DNA from: Paracoccus zhejiangensis
GTDB lineage: Bacteria; Pseudomonadota; Alphaproteobacteria; Rhodobacterales; Rhodobacteraceae
DNA: 64,000 nucleotides
Assembly (NCBI RefSeq): GCF_002847445.1
Contig: NZ_CP025430.1
Coordinates: 682,001-746,000 of the forward strand
Reading direction: 5' to 3'
How positions within the stretch are numbered: the first letter of the stretch is position 1; every line of letters begins with the position of its first letter. Shown here in pieces: positions 1 through 9,170 of this stretch. The notes under the pieces are model-generated. The model was not told the origin of the DNA. It ran no database searches and was given only the letters and a program-made list of their open reading frames with translations. The position numbers and the translations under genes were made by a program.

Positions 1-1
1 C

Positions 2-1273
2 GTGGCGCAGGTGCCGGGCGACAAGTCGATCAGCCACCGCGCGCTGATCCTTGGCGCGCTGTCGGTGGGCGAGACCCGGATCACCGGCCTCTTGGAAGGC
101 GAGGATGTGCTGGACACCGCCAAGGCCATGCGCGCCTTTGGTGCTGACGTGCAGCGCACCGGCGAGGGCGAATGGGTCGTCCATGGCGTCGGCGTCGGCG
201 GCTTTGCCGAGCCCGAGGACGTGATCGATTGCGGAAATTCCGGCACCGGCGTGCGGCTGATCATGGGGGCGATGGCGACGACGCCGATCACCGCCACCTT
301 CACCGGCGATGCCAGCCTGTCGAAGCGCCCCATGGGCCGCGTGACCGATCCGCTGGCGCTGTTCGGCAGCCAGATCGTGGCGCGCGAGGGCGGGCGGCTG
401 CCCGTGACCATCACCGGCGCGGTCGATCCGGTGCCGGTCCGCTACAAGACCCCGGTGGCATCGGCGCAGATCAAGTCGGCGGTGCTGCTGGCCGGGCTGA
501 ACGCCCCGGGCGAGACGGTGGTGATCGAGGCGGAGCCCACCCGCGACCATTCCGAGCGGATGCTGGCCGGCTTCGGCGCGACGATCCGCACCGAAAAGAC
601 CGAGGAAGGCCATGTCATCACCCTGACCGGCCGGCCGGAACTCAGGGGGCAGCCCGTCGCGGTGCCGCGCGATCCCTCCAGCGCGGCCTTTCCGGTGGCG
701 GCGGCGCTGATCGTGCCGGGGTCTGAAATCCGGGTGCCGGGCGTCAGCCGCAACCCGACGCGGGACGGGCTTTACGTCACGCTGCTGGAGATGGGAGCGG
801 ATATCACCTTCGAGAACCCGCGCGAGGAAGGCGGCGAGCCGGTCGCCGATCTGCTGGTGCGCCACGGCCCGCTGAAGGGTGTCGAGGTGCCCGCCGATCG
901 CGCCGCCAGCATGATCGACGAATTCCCCATCCTCTCGGTCATCGCCAGCTTTGCCGAAGGGCGGACGGTGATGAATGGCGTGGCGGAGTTGCGGGTCAAG
1001 GAAAGCGACCGGATCGATGCCATGGCGCGCGGGCTGGAAGCCAATGGCGTCACCGTCGTTGAAACACCGGACAGCATGACCGTTCATGGCGCGCCGCGCG
1101 TGCCGGGCGGCGCCAGCGCGGTGACCCATCTCGATCACCGCATTGCCATGTCCTTCCTCGTTCTCGGCCTCGCCACCGATCAGCCGGTCAGCGTCGATGA
1201 CGGCAGCCCGATCATGACCTCTTTCCCCGATTTCATCCCGCTGATGCAGGGTCTCGGCGCCGATCTGGGCTGA
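2..1273 (+). CDS. aroA: 3-phosphoshikimate 1-carboxyvinyltransferase (EPSP synthase), 5' end cut by the window
   Basis: Joins shikimate-3-phosphate and phosphoenolpyruvate in the shikimate pathway (cytoplasm). The visible 423 codons open inside the protein, just before the PEP/S3P-binding motif GDKSISHRA, so the true start lies upstream of base 1; the GTG at base 2 is only a Val codon. Further family landmarks are [14 protein letters not shown], the RVKESDR catalytic segment and the C-terminal DHRIAMSF. By eye it resembles the class II enzymes, such as the Agrobacterium CP4 type, more than the E. coli type. The loop reads NSGTG, with Gly where glyphosate-tolerant class II enzymes have Ala. 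It ends four bases before a convergent gene. Confidence 0.96.
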   Translation: MAQVPGDKSISHRALILGALSVGETRITGLLEGEDVLDTAKAMRAFGADVQRTGEGEWVVHGVGVGGFAEPEDVIDCGNSGTGVRLIMGAMATTPITATFTGDASLSKRPMGRVTDPLALFGSQIVAREGGRLPVTITGAVDPVPVRYKTPVASAQIKSAVLLAGLNAPGETVVIEAEPTRDHSERMLAGFGATIRTEKTEEGHVITLTGRPELRGQPVAVPRDPSSAAFPVAAALIVPGSEIRVPGVSRNPTRDGLYVTLLEMGADITFENPREEGGEPVADLLVRHGPLKGVEVPADRAASMIDEFPILSVIASFAEGRTVMNGVAELRVKESDRIDAMARGLEANGVTVVETPDSMTVHGAPRVPGGASAVTHLDHRIAMSFLVLGLATDQPVSVDDGSPIMTSFPDFIPLMQGLGADLG

Positions 1274-1276
1274 GGA

Positions 1277-1693
1277 TCAGTCGGTCTCGACATCGACCGA
1301 GCCGGCCGAGCGGCGGCGCACCCGGCCATCCACCTTGGCCTCGATATTGTTGCCATCGGGGTCCAGCAGGTAGGCGGCGTAATAATCGGGGTGATAGTCG
1401 CGCAGTCCCGGCGGGCCATTGTCACGCCCGCCATTCGCCAGACCCGCGGCATGGAAGCGATCCACCGCCGCGCGGTCCGCGGCCTGCAGGGCGATATGAA
1501 CCTGCGAGACGATCTGCCGCGAGCCGGCGACATCGATGTAAAGCTCGTCAAGCTCCATCCAGTCGCGCCCGACATGGGCATGGTCCGCCACGCCGAGGGC
1601 TTCGAAAATCGCCGTGTAAAATTCAACCGACCTGTCAAAATCGCTGACCCGCAGATGAACATGGTCGATCAGCCGGCCCTGATGGTAACGCAT
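1277..1693 (-). CDS. VOC family (glyoxalase/bleomycin-resistance fold) protein
   Basis: Protein of 138 aa with a vicinal-oxygen-chelate fold. A first half-module opens with DHVHLRVSDFDRSVEFY, and a second carries VHIAL and ends in LLDPDGNNIEA. The two His and the Glu of NNIEA sit at the usual metal-ligand positions, so a divalent-metal lyase, dioxygenase or isomerase activity is possible. The substrate cannot be told. The start ATG at 1693 puts the beta strand of the first module about ten residues in, as usual; the reading frame continues upstream but lacks family similarity. It is convergent with aroA and lies downstream of an Lrp gene on the same strand. Confidence 0.8.
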   Translation of the reverse strand: MRYHQGRLIDHVHLRVSDFDRSVEFYTAIFEALGVADHAHVGRDWMELDELYIDVAGSRQIVSQVHIALQAADRAAVDRFHAAGLANGGRDNGPPGLRDYHPDYYAAYLLDPDGNNIEAKVDGRVRRRSAGSVDVETD

Positions 1694-1803
1694 GGTGACC
1701 TCCACCGAGGAAACGCAGGAGGAGAGGTGGCGGTTCGGTTGATAAATCGCAATGAGGGGCGGCGATTCCGGGGGATCTCGGCGAAAAAGAGAAGAATTTT
1801 CTC

Positions 1804-2247
1804 TCAAATGCTCGACAGCAGGATGCTCGTCTCGCTGTTCATCACCCCGTCGACCAGCCGCACCTCGCGCAGGATGCGGTCGAACTCGGTCAAGTTCTCG
1901 ACCACGATCTCGGCCACGAGGTCCCATTTGCCGCTAGTGGTGTGCAAGGTGTGCAACTCGGGCAGACCGCGCAGACGGTTGATGACATGGCTGGTGTTGC
2001 GGCCAGCCACCTCTATCATCATCACCGCGCGCACGGCATTGTCGTCGTAATCCTCGCGCACGCGGGCGGTGAAGCCCAAGAGCGCGCCCGAGGACAAGAG
2101 CCGGTCCAGCCGGGTCTGCACCGTCCCGCGCGAGACATCCATGATCTCGGCCAGCTTCGCCACCGGGGCGCGGCCATCCTTGCGGAGAAGCGCGATCAAC
2201 TGGCGGTCGAGGTCGTCGAAGATGGGTTTGGCAGGGCTTCGGTCCAT
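1804..2247 (-). CDS. Lrp/AsnC family transcriptional regulator, probable regulator of ocd
   Basis: A 147-aa feast/famine regulator: N-terminal winged helix-turn-helix (LDRQLIALLRKDGRAPVAKLA, then SRGTVQTRLDRL) followed by a C-terminal RAM/ACT-like ligand domain. The ATG at 2247 is preferred over an upstream in-frame start because the preceding 16 residues do not fit the family. It is transcribed divergently from ocd with 130 bp between starts, the usual Lrp arrangement for a local activator of an amino-acid catabolic gene. Ornithine, arginine or proline are candidate effectors by inference only. Confidence 0.85.
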   Translation of the reverse strand: MDRSPAKPIFDDLDRQLIALLRKDGRAPVAKLAEIMDVSRGTVQTRLDRLLSSGALLGFTARVREDYDDNAVRAVMMIEVAGRNTSHVINRLRGLPELHTLHTTSGKWDLVAEIVVENLTEFDRILREVRLVDGVMNSETSILLSSI

Positions 2248-2260
2248 GTGGCTTCCAGCA

Positions 2261-2272
2261 AATTGTACAGTT
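2261..2272. promoter_or_regulatory. Candidate Lrp-type site in the lrp-ocd intergenic region
   Basis: The 130-bp gap between the divergent lrp and ocd genes holds an imperfect palindrome AATTGTACAGTT around a TGTACA core, 14 bases upstream of the lrp start codon, plus AT-rich patches nearer ocd. This fits an autoregulatory Lrp/AsnC site. The core is short, so the evidence is weak. Confidence 0.3.
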
Positions 2273-2377
2273 GACGCCCGCAATATGCACAGCAAACCCG
2301 CGAAAATCCATCAGGTTCGATATATCGCCTGCAATCTGCGTGGTGGATGATGGGGCAACCCATGAAAGAGACTCGAG

Positions 2378-3442
2378 ATGACCGCCCCCAAACCCTCTGA
2401 ACTGGCCTTCGTGCCCTTCGTCAGCGTCGAGAACATGATGCGGCTGGTGAACCGGATCGGCGTGGCCGAGATGCTCTCCGGTCTGGCCGGCTATATCGAG
2501 GATGATTTCCGCCGGTGGGAGCTGTTCGACAAGACCCCCCGCGTCGCCGCCCATTCCAAGGAAGGGGTGATCGAGCTGATGCCGACCTCGGATGGCGAGA
2601 CCTATGGCTTCAAATACGTGAACGGCCATCCCAAGAACACCCGCGAGGGGCTGCAGACCGTCACCGCCTTCGGCCTACTGGCCGATGTGGCGACCGGCTA
2701 CCCGGTGCTTCTGACCGAGATGACGCTGCTGACCGCGCTGCGCACCGCCGCGACCTCGGCGCTGGTGGCGAAATATCTGGCGCCTTCGGGGGCGGACACG
2801 ATGGCGCTGATCGGCAATGGCGCGCAGTCCGAGTTCCAGGCGCTGGCGATGCAGGCGATCTGTGGCGTGACCAAGCTGCGGCTTTACGACATTGACCCGC
2901 GCGCCACCGCCAAGGCGATGCGCAACCTGGCCGGGCGCGGCTTTGAACTGACCGCCTGCAAGACCGCGGAAGAGGCGATTCTGGGGGCGCAGATCATCAC
3001 CACCTGCACCGCCGACAAGCAATATGCCACCATCCTCAGCGACAACATGGTCGGCGCGGGCGTCCATATCAACGCCATCGGCGGCGACTGCCCGGGCAAG
3101 ACCGAACTGCATCCGGGCATCCTCACGCGCGCGGATGTGTTCGTCGAATACCCGCCGCAGACCCGGATCGAGGGTGAGATCCAGCAGATGCCCGAGGATT
3201 TTCCCGTCACCGAGTTCTGGCAGGTCGTCACTGGCGCCGCCCAAGGCCGCCGCGACGCGCGCCAGATCACCCTGTTCGACGGCGTGGGCTTTGCGACCGA
3301 GGATTTCTCGGCGCTGCGCTATGTCCGCGACCGGATGCAGGGGACCGGGCTCTATCAGGAACTGGACCTCTTGGCCGATCCCGATGACCCGCGCGACCTC
3401 TTCGGCATGCTGACCCGGGCCACGGGCGTGGCCGCCGCCTGA
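2378..3442 (+). CDS. ocd: Ornithine cyclodeaminase
   Basis: A 354-aa member of the ornithine cyclodeaminase/mu-crystallin family, converting L-ornithine to L-proline and ammonia with NAD as tightly bound cofactor. Landmarks are the substrate segment with GETYGFKYVNGHP, LLTEMTLLTALRTAATSALVAKYLA, the Rossmann loop ALIGNGAQSEFQ and the AIGGDCPGKTELH catalytic-Asp region. Length matches long-form Ocd (about 350 aa) rather than the shorter alanine-dehydrogenase-like branch. The proline it yields is the substrate of PutA encoded 600 bp downstream, so together they take ornithine to glutamate. The divergent Lrp gene is its likely regulator. Confidence 0.9.
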   Translation: MTAPKPSELAFVPFVSVENMMRLVNRIGVAEMLSGLAGYIEDDFRRWELFDKTPRVAAHSKEGVIELMPTSDGETYGFKYVNGHPKNTREGLQTVTAFGLLADVATGYPVLLTEMTLLTALRTAATSALVAKYLAPSGADTMALIGNGAQSEFQALAMQAICGVTKLRLYDIDPRATAKAMRNLAGRGFELTACKTAEEAILGAQIITTCTADKQYATILSDNMVGAGVHINAIGGDCPGKTELHPGILTRADVFVEYPPQTRIEGEIQQMPEDFPVTEFWQVVTGAAQGRRDARQITLFDGVGFATEDFSALRYVRDRMQGTGLYQELDLLADPDDPRDLFGMLTRATGVAAA

Positions 3443-3458
3443 GCCGACCCTAACCCGT

Positions 3459-3926
3459 TCAGTCGAACTCGCCGGTCCAGTTCTGCTCGACCACCGCCTC
3501 CATCGAGACATAGCTGGAGGTGGCGTGGATGAAGGGCAGGGTCGAGATGCGCTCGGCCATGATCTGGCGGAAATGCACCATGTCGCGCGAGCGGACCTTC
3601 AAGAGGTAATCGAAGCCGCCCGCGATCATGTAGCATTCCTCGATCTCGGCGATCAGCCGCACGCCGGCGTTGAAACGGTCCAGCGCCACCTGACGCGTAT
3701 CGCTCATCTTCACCTCGACATAGGTGACATGGGTCAGGCCCAGTTTCAGCGGCGACAGGATGGCGCGGTAGCCGGTGATGAGGCCGATCTCCTCCATCTG
3801 CCGCACCCGCTGTGCCACCGGGGTCTTCGACAGACCCACCCGCTCGGCCAGTTCGCTCATCGGGATGCGGGCATTGGCGACCAGTTCGGCGAGGATCTTG
3901 CGGTTGATCGGATCGTCAATGTTCAT
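3459..3926 (-). CDS. putR: Lrp/AsnC family regulator, PutR-like activator of putA
   Basis: A 155-aa Lrp family protein starting MNIDDPINRKILAEL, with an HTH (MSELAERVGLSKTPVAQRVRQM) and a RAM domain reaching GGFDYLLKVRSRD. It is divergent from putA with 112 bp between starts. In Rhodobacter and Agrobacterium an Lrp-like PutR/PutA activator encoded next to putA mediates proline induction, and this PutA lacks its own DNA-binding domain, so the same role is inferred here. It is convergent with ocd, 16 bp apart. Confidence 0.8.
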   Translation of the reverse strand: MNIDDPINRKILAELVANARIPMSELAERVGLSKTPVAQRVRQMEEIGLITGYRAILSPLKLGLTHVTYVEVKMSDTRQVALDRFNAGVRLIAEIEECYMIAGGFDYLLKVRSRDMVHFRQIMAERISTLPFIHATSSYVSMEAVVEQNWTGEFD

Positions 3927-3951
3927 ATCGGCAAGAATCCGGCGATGTTTC

Positions 3952-3974
3952 AGGCGTTTCGCCTAGAATATAGG
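3952..3974. promoter_or_regulatory. Candidate PutR operator between putR and putA
   Basis: Two short palindromes overlap here: AGGCG-TTT-CGCCT (3952-3964) and the AT-rich CCTA-GAATA-TAGG (3962-3974). The second resembles an Lrp box in its A/T-rich centre and flanking dyad. It lies about 65 bp upstream of the putA ATG and 36 bp upstream of putR. This is read from the sequence only. Confidence 0.35.
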
Positions 3975-4038
3975 TCGTCATAAGTCACATCGTCTAGCGG
4001 GCTTTGGATATTGAGGCGACGAGCCGAGGAGATGCCCC

Positions 4039-7000
4039 ATGCCCTATGACCTGTCGATCGCCTTTCCTGCCACCGCAAAATTCCAGCCCGAAGCGGCGCT
4101 GCTTGACCGTCTGGTCACCGAGGCCGCGCTGAGCGCCGAGCAACGCGCGCGCATCACTGACCGCGCCGCCGATCTGGTGCGCCGCATCCGCAGTCAGGCC
4201 CGGCCCTCGCTGATGGAGCATTTCCTGTCGGAATACGGGCTTTCGACCCGCGAGGGCGTGGCGCTGATGTGTCTGGCCGAGGCGATGCTGCGCGTTCCCG
4301 ACAATGCCACCATCGACGCGCTGATCGAGGACAAGATCGCCCCCTCGGACTGGGGCCGGCACTTGGGCGAAGCCTCGTCCTCGCTGGTCAATGCCTCGAC
4401 CTGGGCGCTGATGTGGACCGGCCGGGTGCTGGACGCCGATCAGCCGGGCATCGCCGGCACCCTGCGCGGGCTGGTCAAGCGCATGGGCGAACCCTTCATC
4501 CGCACCGCTGTCGGTCGCGCCATGCGCGAGATGGGCCGGCAATTCGTGCTGGGCCAGACCATCGATGCGGCGCTGGACCGGGCGCGCACCCGCGAGGCGC
4601 AGGGCTTCACCTACAGCTATGACATGCTGGGCGAGGCGGCGATGACGGCGGGCGATGCGGTGCGCTATGCCGCCGAGTATCGCAAGGCCATCACCGCCAT
4701 TGCCGGCGCCTGCACCAAGGGCTCGGTCGAAGCCAATCCCGGCATCTCGATCAAGCTTTCGGCGCTGCATCCGCGCTACGAGGTGGCGCAGGAGGCCCGG
4801 GTGATGGCCGAACTGGTGCCGGTGGTGCTGGATCTGGCGCGGCAGGCCAAGGCCGCCGGCATGGGCATGAACATCGACGCCGAGGAACAGGACCGGCTGG
4901 TCCTGTCTCTGAAGGTGATCGAGGCCGTGCTGTCGGACCCCTCGCTCGCCGGTTGGGACGGGTTCGGCGTGGTCGTTCAGGCCTATGGCAAGCGCGCCGG
5001 CGAGGTGATCGACTGGCTTTACGCCCTGACCCAAAGGCTGGACCGGCGGATCATGGTGCGGCTGGTCAAGGGCGCCTATTGGGATACCGAGATCAAGCGC
5101 GCGCAGGTCGAAGGCTTCGCTGATTTCCCGCTGTTCACCAGCAAGACCGCCACCGATGTCAGCTACATCGCGAACGCCAAGAAGCTGATCGGCTACGGCG
5201 ATCGCATCTATCCGCAATTCGCCACCCATAACGCCCAGACCGTCGCCGCGATCCTTGATCTGGCGGGCGACACGCCCTTCGAATTCCAGCGCCTGCATGG
5301 CATGGGCGAGCGGCTGCATGACATCGTGCTGACGGATAGCGCGGATAAAAATGGGGGAGGCCGCTGCCGAATCTATGCCCCGGTCGGCGCGCATCGCGAC
5401 CTTCTGGCCTATCTGGTCCGGCGGCTGCTGGAGAACGGGGCGAACTCCTCCTTCGTGAACCAGATCGTCGATGAATCGATCCGCCCCGAGGACGTGGCCC
5501 GCGATCCCTTCGAGGCGCTTGCCGAGGCGCAGTCCCCGGCCTCGCTGAAGGCCCCGGCGGCGATCTTTGGCGCGGGCCGGGTGAATGCTGCGGGCTTTGA
5601 CCTGAATGACGAGGCGACGCTGGCCCGGATCGCGGCGGCCCGTTCGGGTGTTCAGGTCGAGGCCAAGGCGCTGACCGTCCGCCCGGCCAGCGGAACCGAC
5701 GCGCCGATCACCAACCCCGCCACCGGCGAGGTCATCGGGTTGGGGATCGAGGTCGACGCCGCCTCCGTCACCCGCGCGATCGAGGATGCCCGTCTTTGGG
5801 ACGCCCCGCCTGCCGAGCGTGCCGCCGTGCTGCGCCGCGCTGCCGAGCTTTACGAGGAAAACTTCGGCCCTATCTTCGCCACGCTGACCCGCGAGGCCGG
5901 CAAGACCCTTGGCGATGCCGTGGGCGAGTTGCGGGAGGCGGTGGATTTCCTGCGCTACTATGCCGCCGAAGGCGAGGCCGCGAACGGCAGCGCGCGCGGG
6001 ATCATCGCCGCCATCAGCCCGTGGAACTTCCCGCTGGCGATCTTCACCGGGCAGATTGCCGCCGCGCTGATGGCAGGCAATGCGGTGCTGGCAAAGCCCG
6101 CCGAGACGACGCCGCAGATCGCCACGCTTGGCGTGCGGCTGCTGCATCAGGCCGGGGTGCCGCAGGCGGCGCTGCAGCTGCTGCCGGGGCGCGGCGCGGT
6201 GGTCGGCACGGCGCTGGCCTCGGACCAGCGCATCAAGGGCGTGGTCTTCACCGGCTCGACCGCCACGGCGCGGACCATCGCCCAGAACATGGCCGAACAT
6301 CTGGACCCCGGCACGCCGCTGATCGCGGAAACCGGCGGGCTGAACGCCATGATCGTCGATTCCACCGCGCTGCCCGAACAGGCGGTGCGCGATATCGTCG
6401 CCTCGGCCTTCCGTTCGGCCGGCCAGCGCTGCTCGGCCCTGCGCTGCCTCTACGTGCAGGAGGACATCGCGCCCCATCTGATCGAGATGATCAAGGGCGC
6501 GATGGATCAGCAGGTGGTGGGCGATCCGTGGTTCCTGTCCACGGATATTGGCCCGGTCATCGATCCGCGCGCACAGGCTGGCATTGCCGATTACCTGAGC
6601 GCGAAGCGCAGCAGCATCCTGCATCAGTTGGACGTGCCGGGGCAGGGCAGCTTCATCGCGCCGACGCTGCTCAAGGTGAACGGCATCGAGGAGATGGACC
6701 GCGAGATCTTCGGCCCGGTCCTGCATGTCGCAACCTTCAAGGGCAAGAATCTGCCCCGCGTGGTCGAGGCGATCAATGCCAAGGGTTTCGGCCTGACCTT
6801 CGGTTTGCACACCCGCATCGACACCCGCGTGCAGGAGATCAGCGAGGCGATCAAGGTCGGCAATATCTATGTGAACCGCAACCAGATCGGCGCGGTGGTG
6901 GGTAGCCAGCCCTTTGGCGGCGAGGGTCTGTCGGGCACCGGGCCGAAGGCCGGCGGTCCGCTCTACCTCGCCCGCTTCTTCGCGCCCGAGGTGGTGGCCG

Positions 7001-7458
7001 AGGTCACCGCAGAGGCGCAGCCGGCGGATATTTCGCGGCTGCAATTCGCCCTCAGCGCCGCGCGCCCGCAGAAGATCAGCGAGCGGTTGATGCCCGGCCC
7101 GACGGGCGAACTGAACCGGCTGACGCTGCTCAGCCGTGGCCCGGTGCTGTGCCTTGGTCCGGGGGCCGAGGCCGAGGCGGCGCAGGTGCAGGCCGTTACC
7201 GCTCTGGGTGGTCTGGCGATCCCGGCGGGCGGCGCCGTCAGCCCGCAGGCGCTGGCCATGGTCGAGGGGATCTCGGCGGCGATCTGGTGGGGCGATGCGG
7301 CAACGGGCCGGGCCCATGCCCGGGCGCTCGCCAGCCGCGAGGGCGAGATCCTGCCGCTGCTGACGGCGCGTCCCGACCAGGCCCATGTCGCGCATGAACG
7401 CCATCTCTGCGTCGATACCACCGCCGCCGGTGGCAATGTCGGACTGCTGGCGGGCTGA
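4039..7458 (+). CDS. putA: Bifunctional proline dehydrogenase / L-glutamate gamma-semialdehyde dehydrogenase
   Basis: An 1139-aa PutA. The N-terminal half is the FAD-dependent proline dehydrogenase barrel (LVKGAYWDTEIKRAQ; QFATHNAQT; RLLENGANSSF near its end). From about residue 545 it is the NAD-dependent P5C dehydrogenase: IAAISPWNFPLAIF, FTGSTATA, catalytic Glu in AETGGLNAM and catalytic Cys in SAGQRCSALRC. After about residue 985 comes a C-terminal extension, as in longer bifunctional PutA proteins. There is no ribbon-helix-helix DNA-binding domain, so it is not self-regulating like E. coli PutA. The start at 4039 has GAGGAG seven bases upstream. Confidence 0.97.
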   Translation: MPYDLSIAFPATAKFQPEAALLDRLVTEAALSAEQRARITDRAADLVRRIRSQARPSLMEHFLSEYGLSTREGVALMCLAEAMLRVPDNATIDALIEDKIAPSDWGRHLGEASSSLVNASTWALMWTGRVLDADQPGIAGTLRGLVKRMGEPFIRTAVGRAMREMGRQFVLGQTIDAALDRARTREAQGFTYSYDMLGEAAMTAGDAVRYAAEYRKAITAIAGACTKGSVEANPGISIKLSALHPRYEVAQEARVMAELVPVVLDLARQAKAAGMGMNIDAEEQDRLVLSLKVIEAVLSDPSLAGWDGFGVVVQAYGKRAGEVIDWLYALTQRLDRRIMVRLVKGAYWDTEIKRAQVEGFADFPLFTSKTATDVSYIANAKKLIGYGDRIYPQFATHNAQTVAAILDLAGDTPFEFQRLHGMGERLHDIVLTDSADKNGGGRCRIYAPVGAHRDLLAYLVRRLLENGANSSFVNQIVDESIRPEDVARDPFEALAEAQSPASLKAPAAIFGAGRVNAAGFDLNDEATLARIAAARSGVQVEAKALTVRPASGTDAPITNPATGEVIGLGIEVDAASVTRAIEDARLWDAPPAERAAVLRRAAELYEENFGPIFATLTREAGKTLGDAVGELREAVDFLRYYAAEGEAANGSARGIIAAISPWNFPLAIFTGQIAAALMAGNAVLAKPAETTPQIATLGVRLLHQAGVPQAALQLLPGRGAVVGTALASDQRIKGVVFTGSTATARTIAQNMAEHLDPGTPLIAETGGLNAMIVDSTALPEQAVRDIVASAFRSAGQRCSALRCLYVQEDIAPHLIEMIKGAMDQQVVGDPWFLSTDIGPVIDPRAQAGIADYLSAKRSSILHQLDVPGQGSFIAPTLLKVNGIEEMDREIFGPVLHVATFKGKNLPRVVEAINAKGFGLTFGLHTRIDTRVQEISEAIKVGNIYVNRNQIGAVVGSQPFGGEGLSGTGPKAGGPLYLARFFAPEVVAEVTAEAQPADISRLQFALSAARPQKISERLMPGPTGELNRLTLLSRGPVLCLGPGAEAEAAQVQAVTALGGLAIPAGGAVSPQALAMVEGISAAIWWGDAATGRAHARALASREGEILPLLTARPDQAHVAHERHLCVDTTAAGGNVGLLAG

Positions 7459-7479
7459 CACGGCGCAGGCGGGCTTGCG

Positions 7480-7506
7480 GATTTCCCTCACCCGTTGAGG
7501 GAAATC
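7480..7506 (+). terminator. Hairpin downstream of putA
   Basis: A perfect 11-bp inverted repeat (GATTTCCCTCA / TGAGGGAAATC) with a CCCGT loop begins 22 bases after the putA stop. Allowing one bulged base the stem extends by three GC pairs. No T-run follows, so it may act as a processing or 3'-stabilising hairpin, or as a U-tract-less terminator. Confidence 0.6.
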
Positions 7507-7574
7507 CCGCATTGCCCGCACGGCCCCGGCATGGTCATCTGTCCCCCTGCGACAGATCATGACCGGAGGACCCG

Positions 7575-8438
7575 ATGAGCAACCCGAACAGCGATGACAA
7601 GCGCCCGCAGCCCGATCCGGCCGAGGATAATGCCTTCTTCCCCTCGCCCTATTCGCTGAGCCAGTTCACCTCGCCGAAATCCAACCTCTCCGGCGCGGAT
7701 TACCCCCAGCCCTATACCGGCGGGCGCTGGAAGATCCTGATGATCGGGGCGGATGAACGCTATCTCCTGACCGACAACGGCACCATGTTCTCGACCGGCA
7801 ACCACCCGGTCGAAACCCTGCTGCCGATGTATCACCTGGACAAGGCGGGCTTCCAGTTCGACATCGCCACGGTGTCTGGCAACCCGGTCAAGTTCGAGAT
7901 GTGGGCGATGCCCGCGCAGGACGAGGAGGTGAAGGGCCTCTTTGCCAAGTACCGCGACCAGATCAAGACGCCGCTGAAACTGGCCGATGTGGTGCGCGAC
8001 GCGCTTGGCCCGGATTCGGACTATATCGGCGTATTCATCCCCGGCGGCCACGGCGCGCTGATCGGCCTGCCCGAAAGCGAAGACGTGAAGGCCGCGCTGG
8101 AATGGGCGCAGGCGAACGACAAGTTCGTCATCTCGCTCTGCCACGGGCCGGCGGCCTTCCTGGCGGTGGGCGAGGGCAGCGACCTGTTCCGCGGCTACAA
8201 GATCTGTGCCTTCCCCGATGCGCTGGACGCCCAGACCCCGGATATCGGCTACATGCCCGGCCACCTGACCTGGAAATTCGGCGAGAAGCTGAAGGCGCTC
8301 GGCTTCGAGATCGTGAATGACGACATCTCGGGCGCGGTGCAGAAGGACCGCAAGATGCTGACCGGCGACAGCCCGCTGGCGGGGAATGCGCTCGGTCAAT
8401 TGGCGGCTGCGGAACTGCTGAAAGGCGCCAAGGGGTGA
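7575..8438 (+). CDS. hchA: Hsp31-type chaperone / glyoxalase III / protein deglycase
   Basis: A 287-aa protein of the DJ-1/PfpI superfamily closely matching HchA along its length: N-terminal [14 protein letters not shown], metal-site region [25 protein letters not shown] and the nucleophile elbow ISLCHGPAA with Cys189-His190. Hsp31 proteins hydrate methylglyoxal to D-lactate without glutathione and act as a holdase under heat or carbonyl stress. A LuxR-type regulator gene follows with a one-base overlap, so the two are co-transcribed. Confidence 0.93.
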   Translation: MSNPNSDDKRPQPDPAEDNAFFPSPYSLSQFTSPKSNLSGADYPQPYTGGRWKILMIGADERYLLTDNGTMFSTGNHPVETLLPMYHLDKAGFQFDIATVSGNPVKFEMWAMPAQDEEVKGLFAKYRDQIKTPLKLADVVRDALGPDSDYIGVFIPGGHGALIGLPESEDVKAALEWAQANDKFVISLCHGPAAFLAVGEGSDLFRGYKICAFPDALDAQTPDIGYMPGHLTWKFGEKLKALGFEIVNDDISGAVQKDRKMLTGDSPLAGNALGQLAAAELLKGAKG

Positions 8439-9157
8439 TGGACAAGGCTCTGCCCGATGGCGCGTTCCGCACGGCGCTCGCCATCGGGCAGAGCGACAGC
8501 CTCGCCGCGCTGCAATCCCGCACCCGGTCCTTCTGCGCGCCGCTTGGCTATGACCGCTTCGTCCTTTTCTCGGCGTCGGTACAGCGCGACGAGATCCTCG
8601 AGCGGATCTACTGGGTCGAGGGCGACTGGTTCGGCTCGGGCAAGCCCGTCGATGCCGATCTCTATGTCCGGCGCTGCCCGGTCACCCGCCACATGCTGAA
8701 GGCCGACGAGCCGTTCTTCTGGACCAAGCTGACCAAGGATGGCGAGGACAGCTACCAGGTCGTGGGCCAGCCGCGCGGGCCGGGCATCCACGGCTTGCAG
8801 GTTCCGGTCTTCGGGCCGCTGGGGCTCGAGGGCGCGATGAGCCTTGGCGGTCTGCGCATCGATGCCTCGCCCGGTGCGCGCATGGCGCTGGCGCTGGTCG
8901 CGGTCGCAGCCTTCCGCGCCGCGCGCCGGCTGATCGTGCCGCCGGTCGAGCTTCCTTCGCCCAGCCTCTCCCCGCGCGAGCGCGAGGTGCTGTCATGGAT
9001 CGCGGCCGGTCGGCGGCAGAACGAGATCGCGGCCACGCTGAACCTGTCGGAACGCACGGTCGAGAACCACCTGCGCCGCATCCGCCGCCGGCTTGGCGTC
9101 ACCACCACCGCGCAGGCGGTGACCATGGCGCTGCGGCAGGGCGAGCTTGCCGGCTGA
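8438..9157 (+). CDS. LuxR family regulator with autoinducer-binding-like domain (LuxR solo)
   Basis: A 239-aa protein with an N-terminal autoinducer-binding fold (about 1-165) and a C-terminal GerE/LuxR HTH (LSPREREVLSWIAAGRRQNE, then LSERTVENHLRRI). Translation is coupled to hchA through TGATG; a GTG one codon earlier is an alternative start. No luxI is in the window. The position equivalent to the conserved Asp of LuxR-type ligand pockets (usual motif DPV) reads CPV here, although the Trp (FFW) and Gly landmarks persist, so binding of a standard acyl-homoserine lactone is doubtful. Control of hchA is a reasonable guess. Confidence 0.85.
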   Translation: MDKALPDGAFRTALAIGQSDSLAALQSRTRSFCAPLGYDRFVLFSASVQRDEILERIYWVEGDWFGSGKPVDADLYVRRCPVTRHMLKADEPFFWTKLTKDGEDSYQVVGQPRGPGIHGLQVPVFGPLGLEGAMSLGGLRIDASPGARMALALVAVAAFRAARRLIVPPVELPSPSLSPREREVLSWIAAGRRQNEIAATLNLSERTVENHLRRIRRRLGVTTTAQAVTMALRQGELAG

Positions 9158-9170
9158 CGCGGACGCGCGG

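Noticed and set aside
2..4. GTG as start of aroA
   Set aside because: The normal protein has residues before the GDKSISHR motif, so the gene begins upstream of the window.
3994..7560. 1188-codon open frame on the minus strand opposite putA
   Set aside because: Antisense shadow of GC-rich putA: low-complexity His/Arg/Gly/Gln text, no domain, and the plus strand is an unmistakable PutA.
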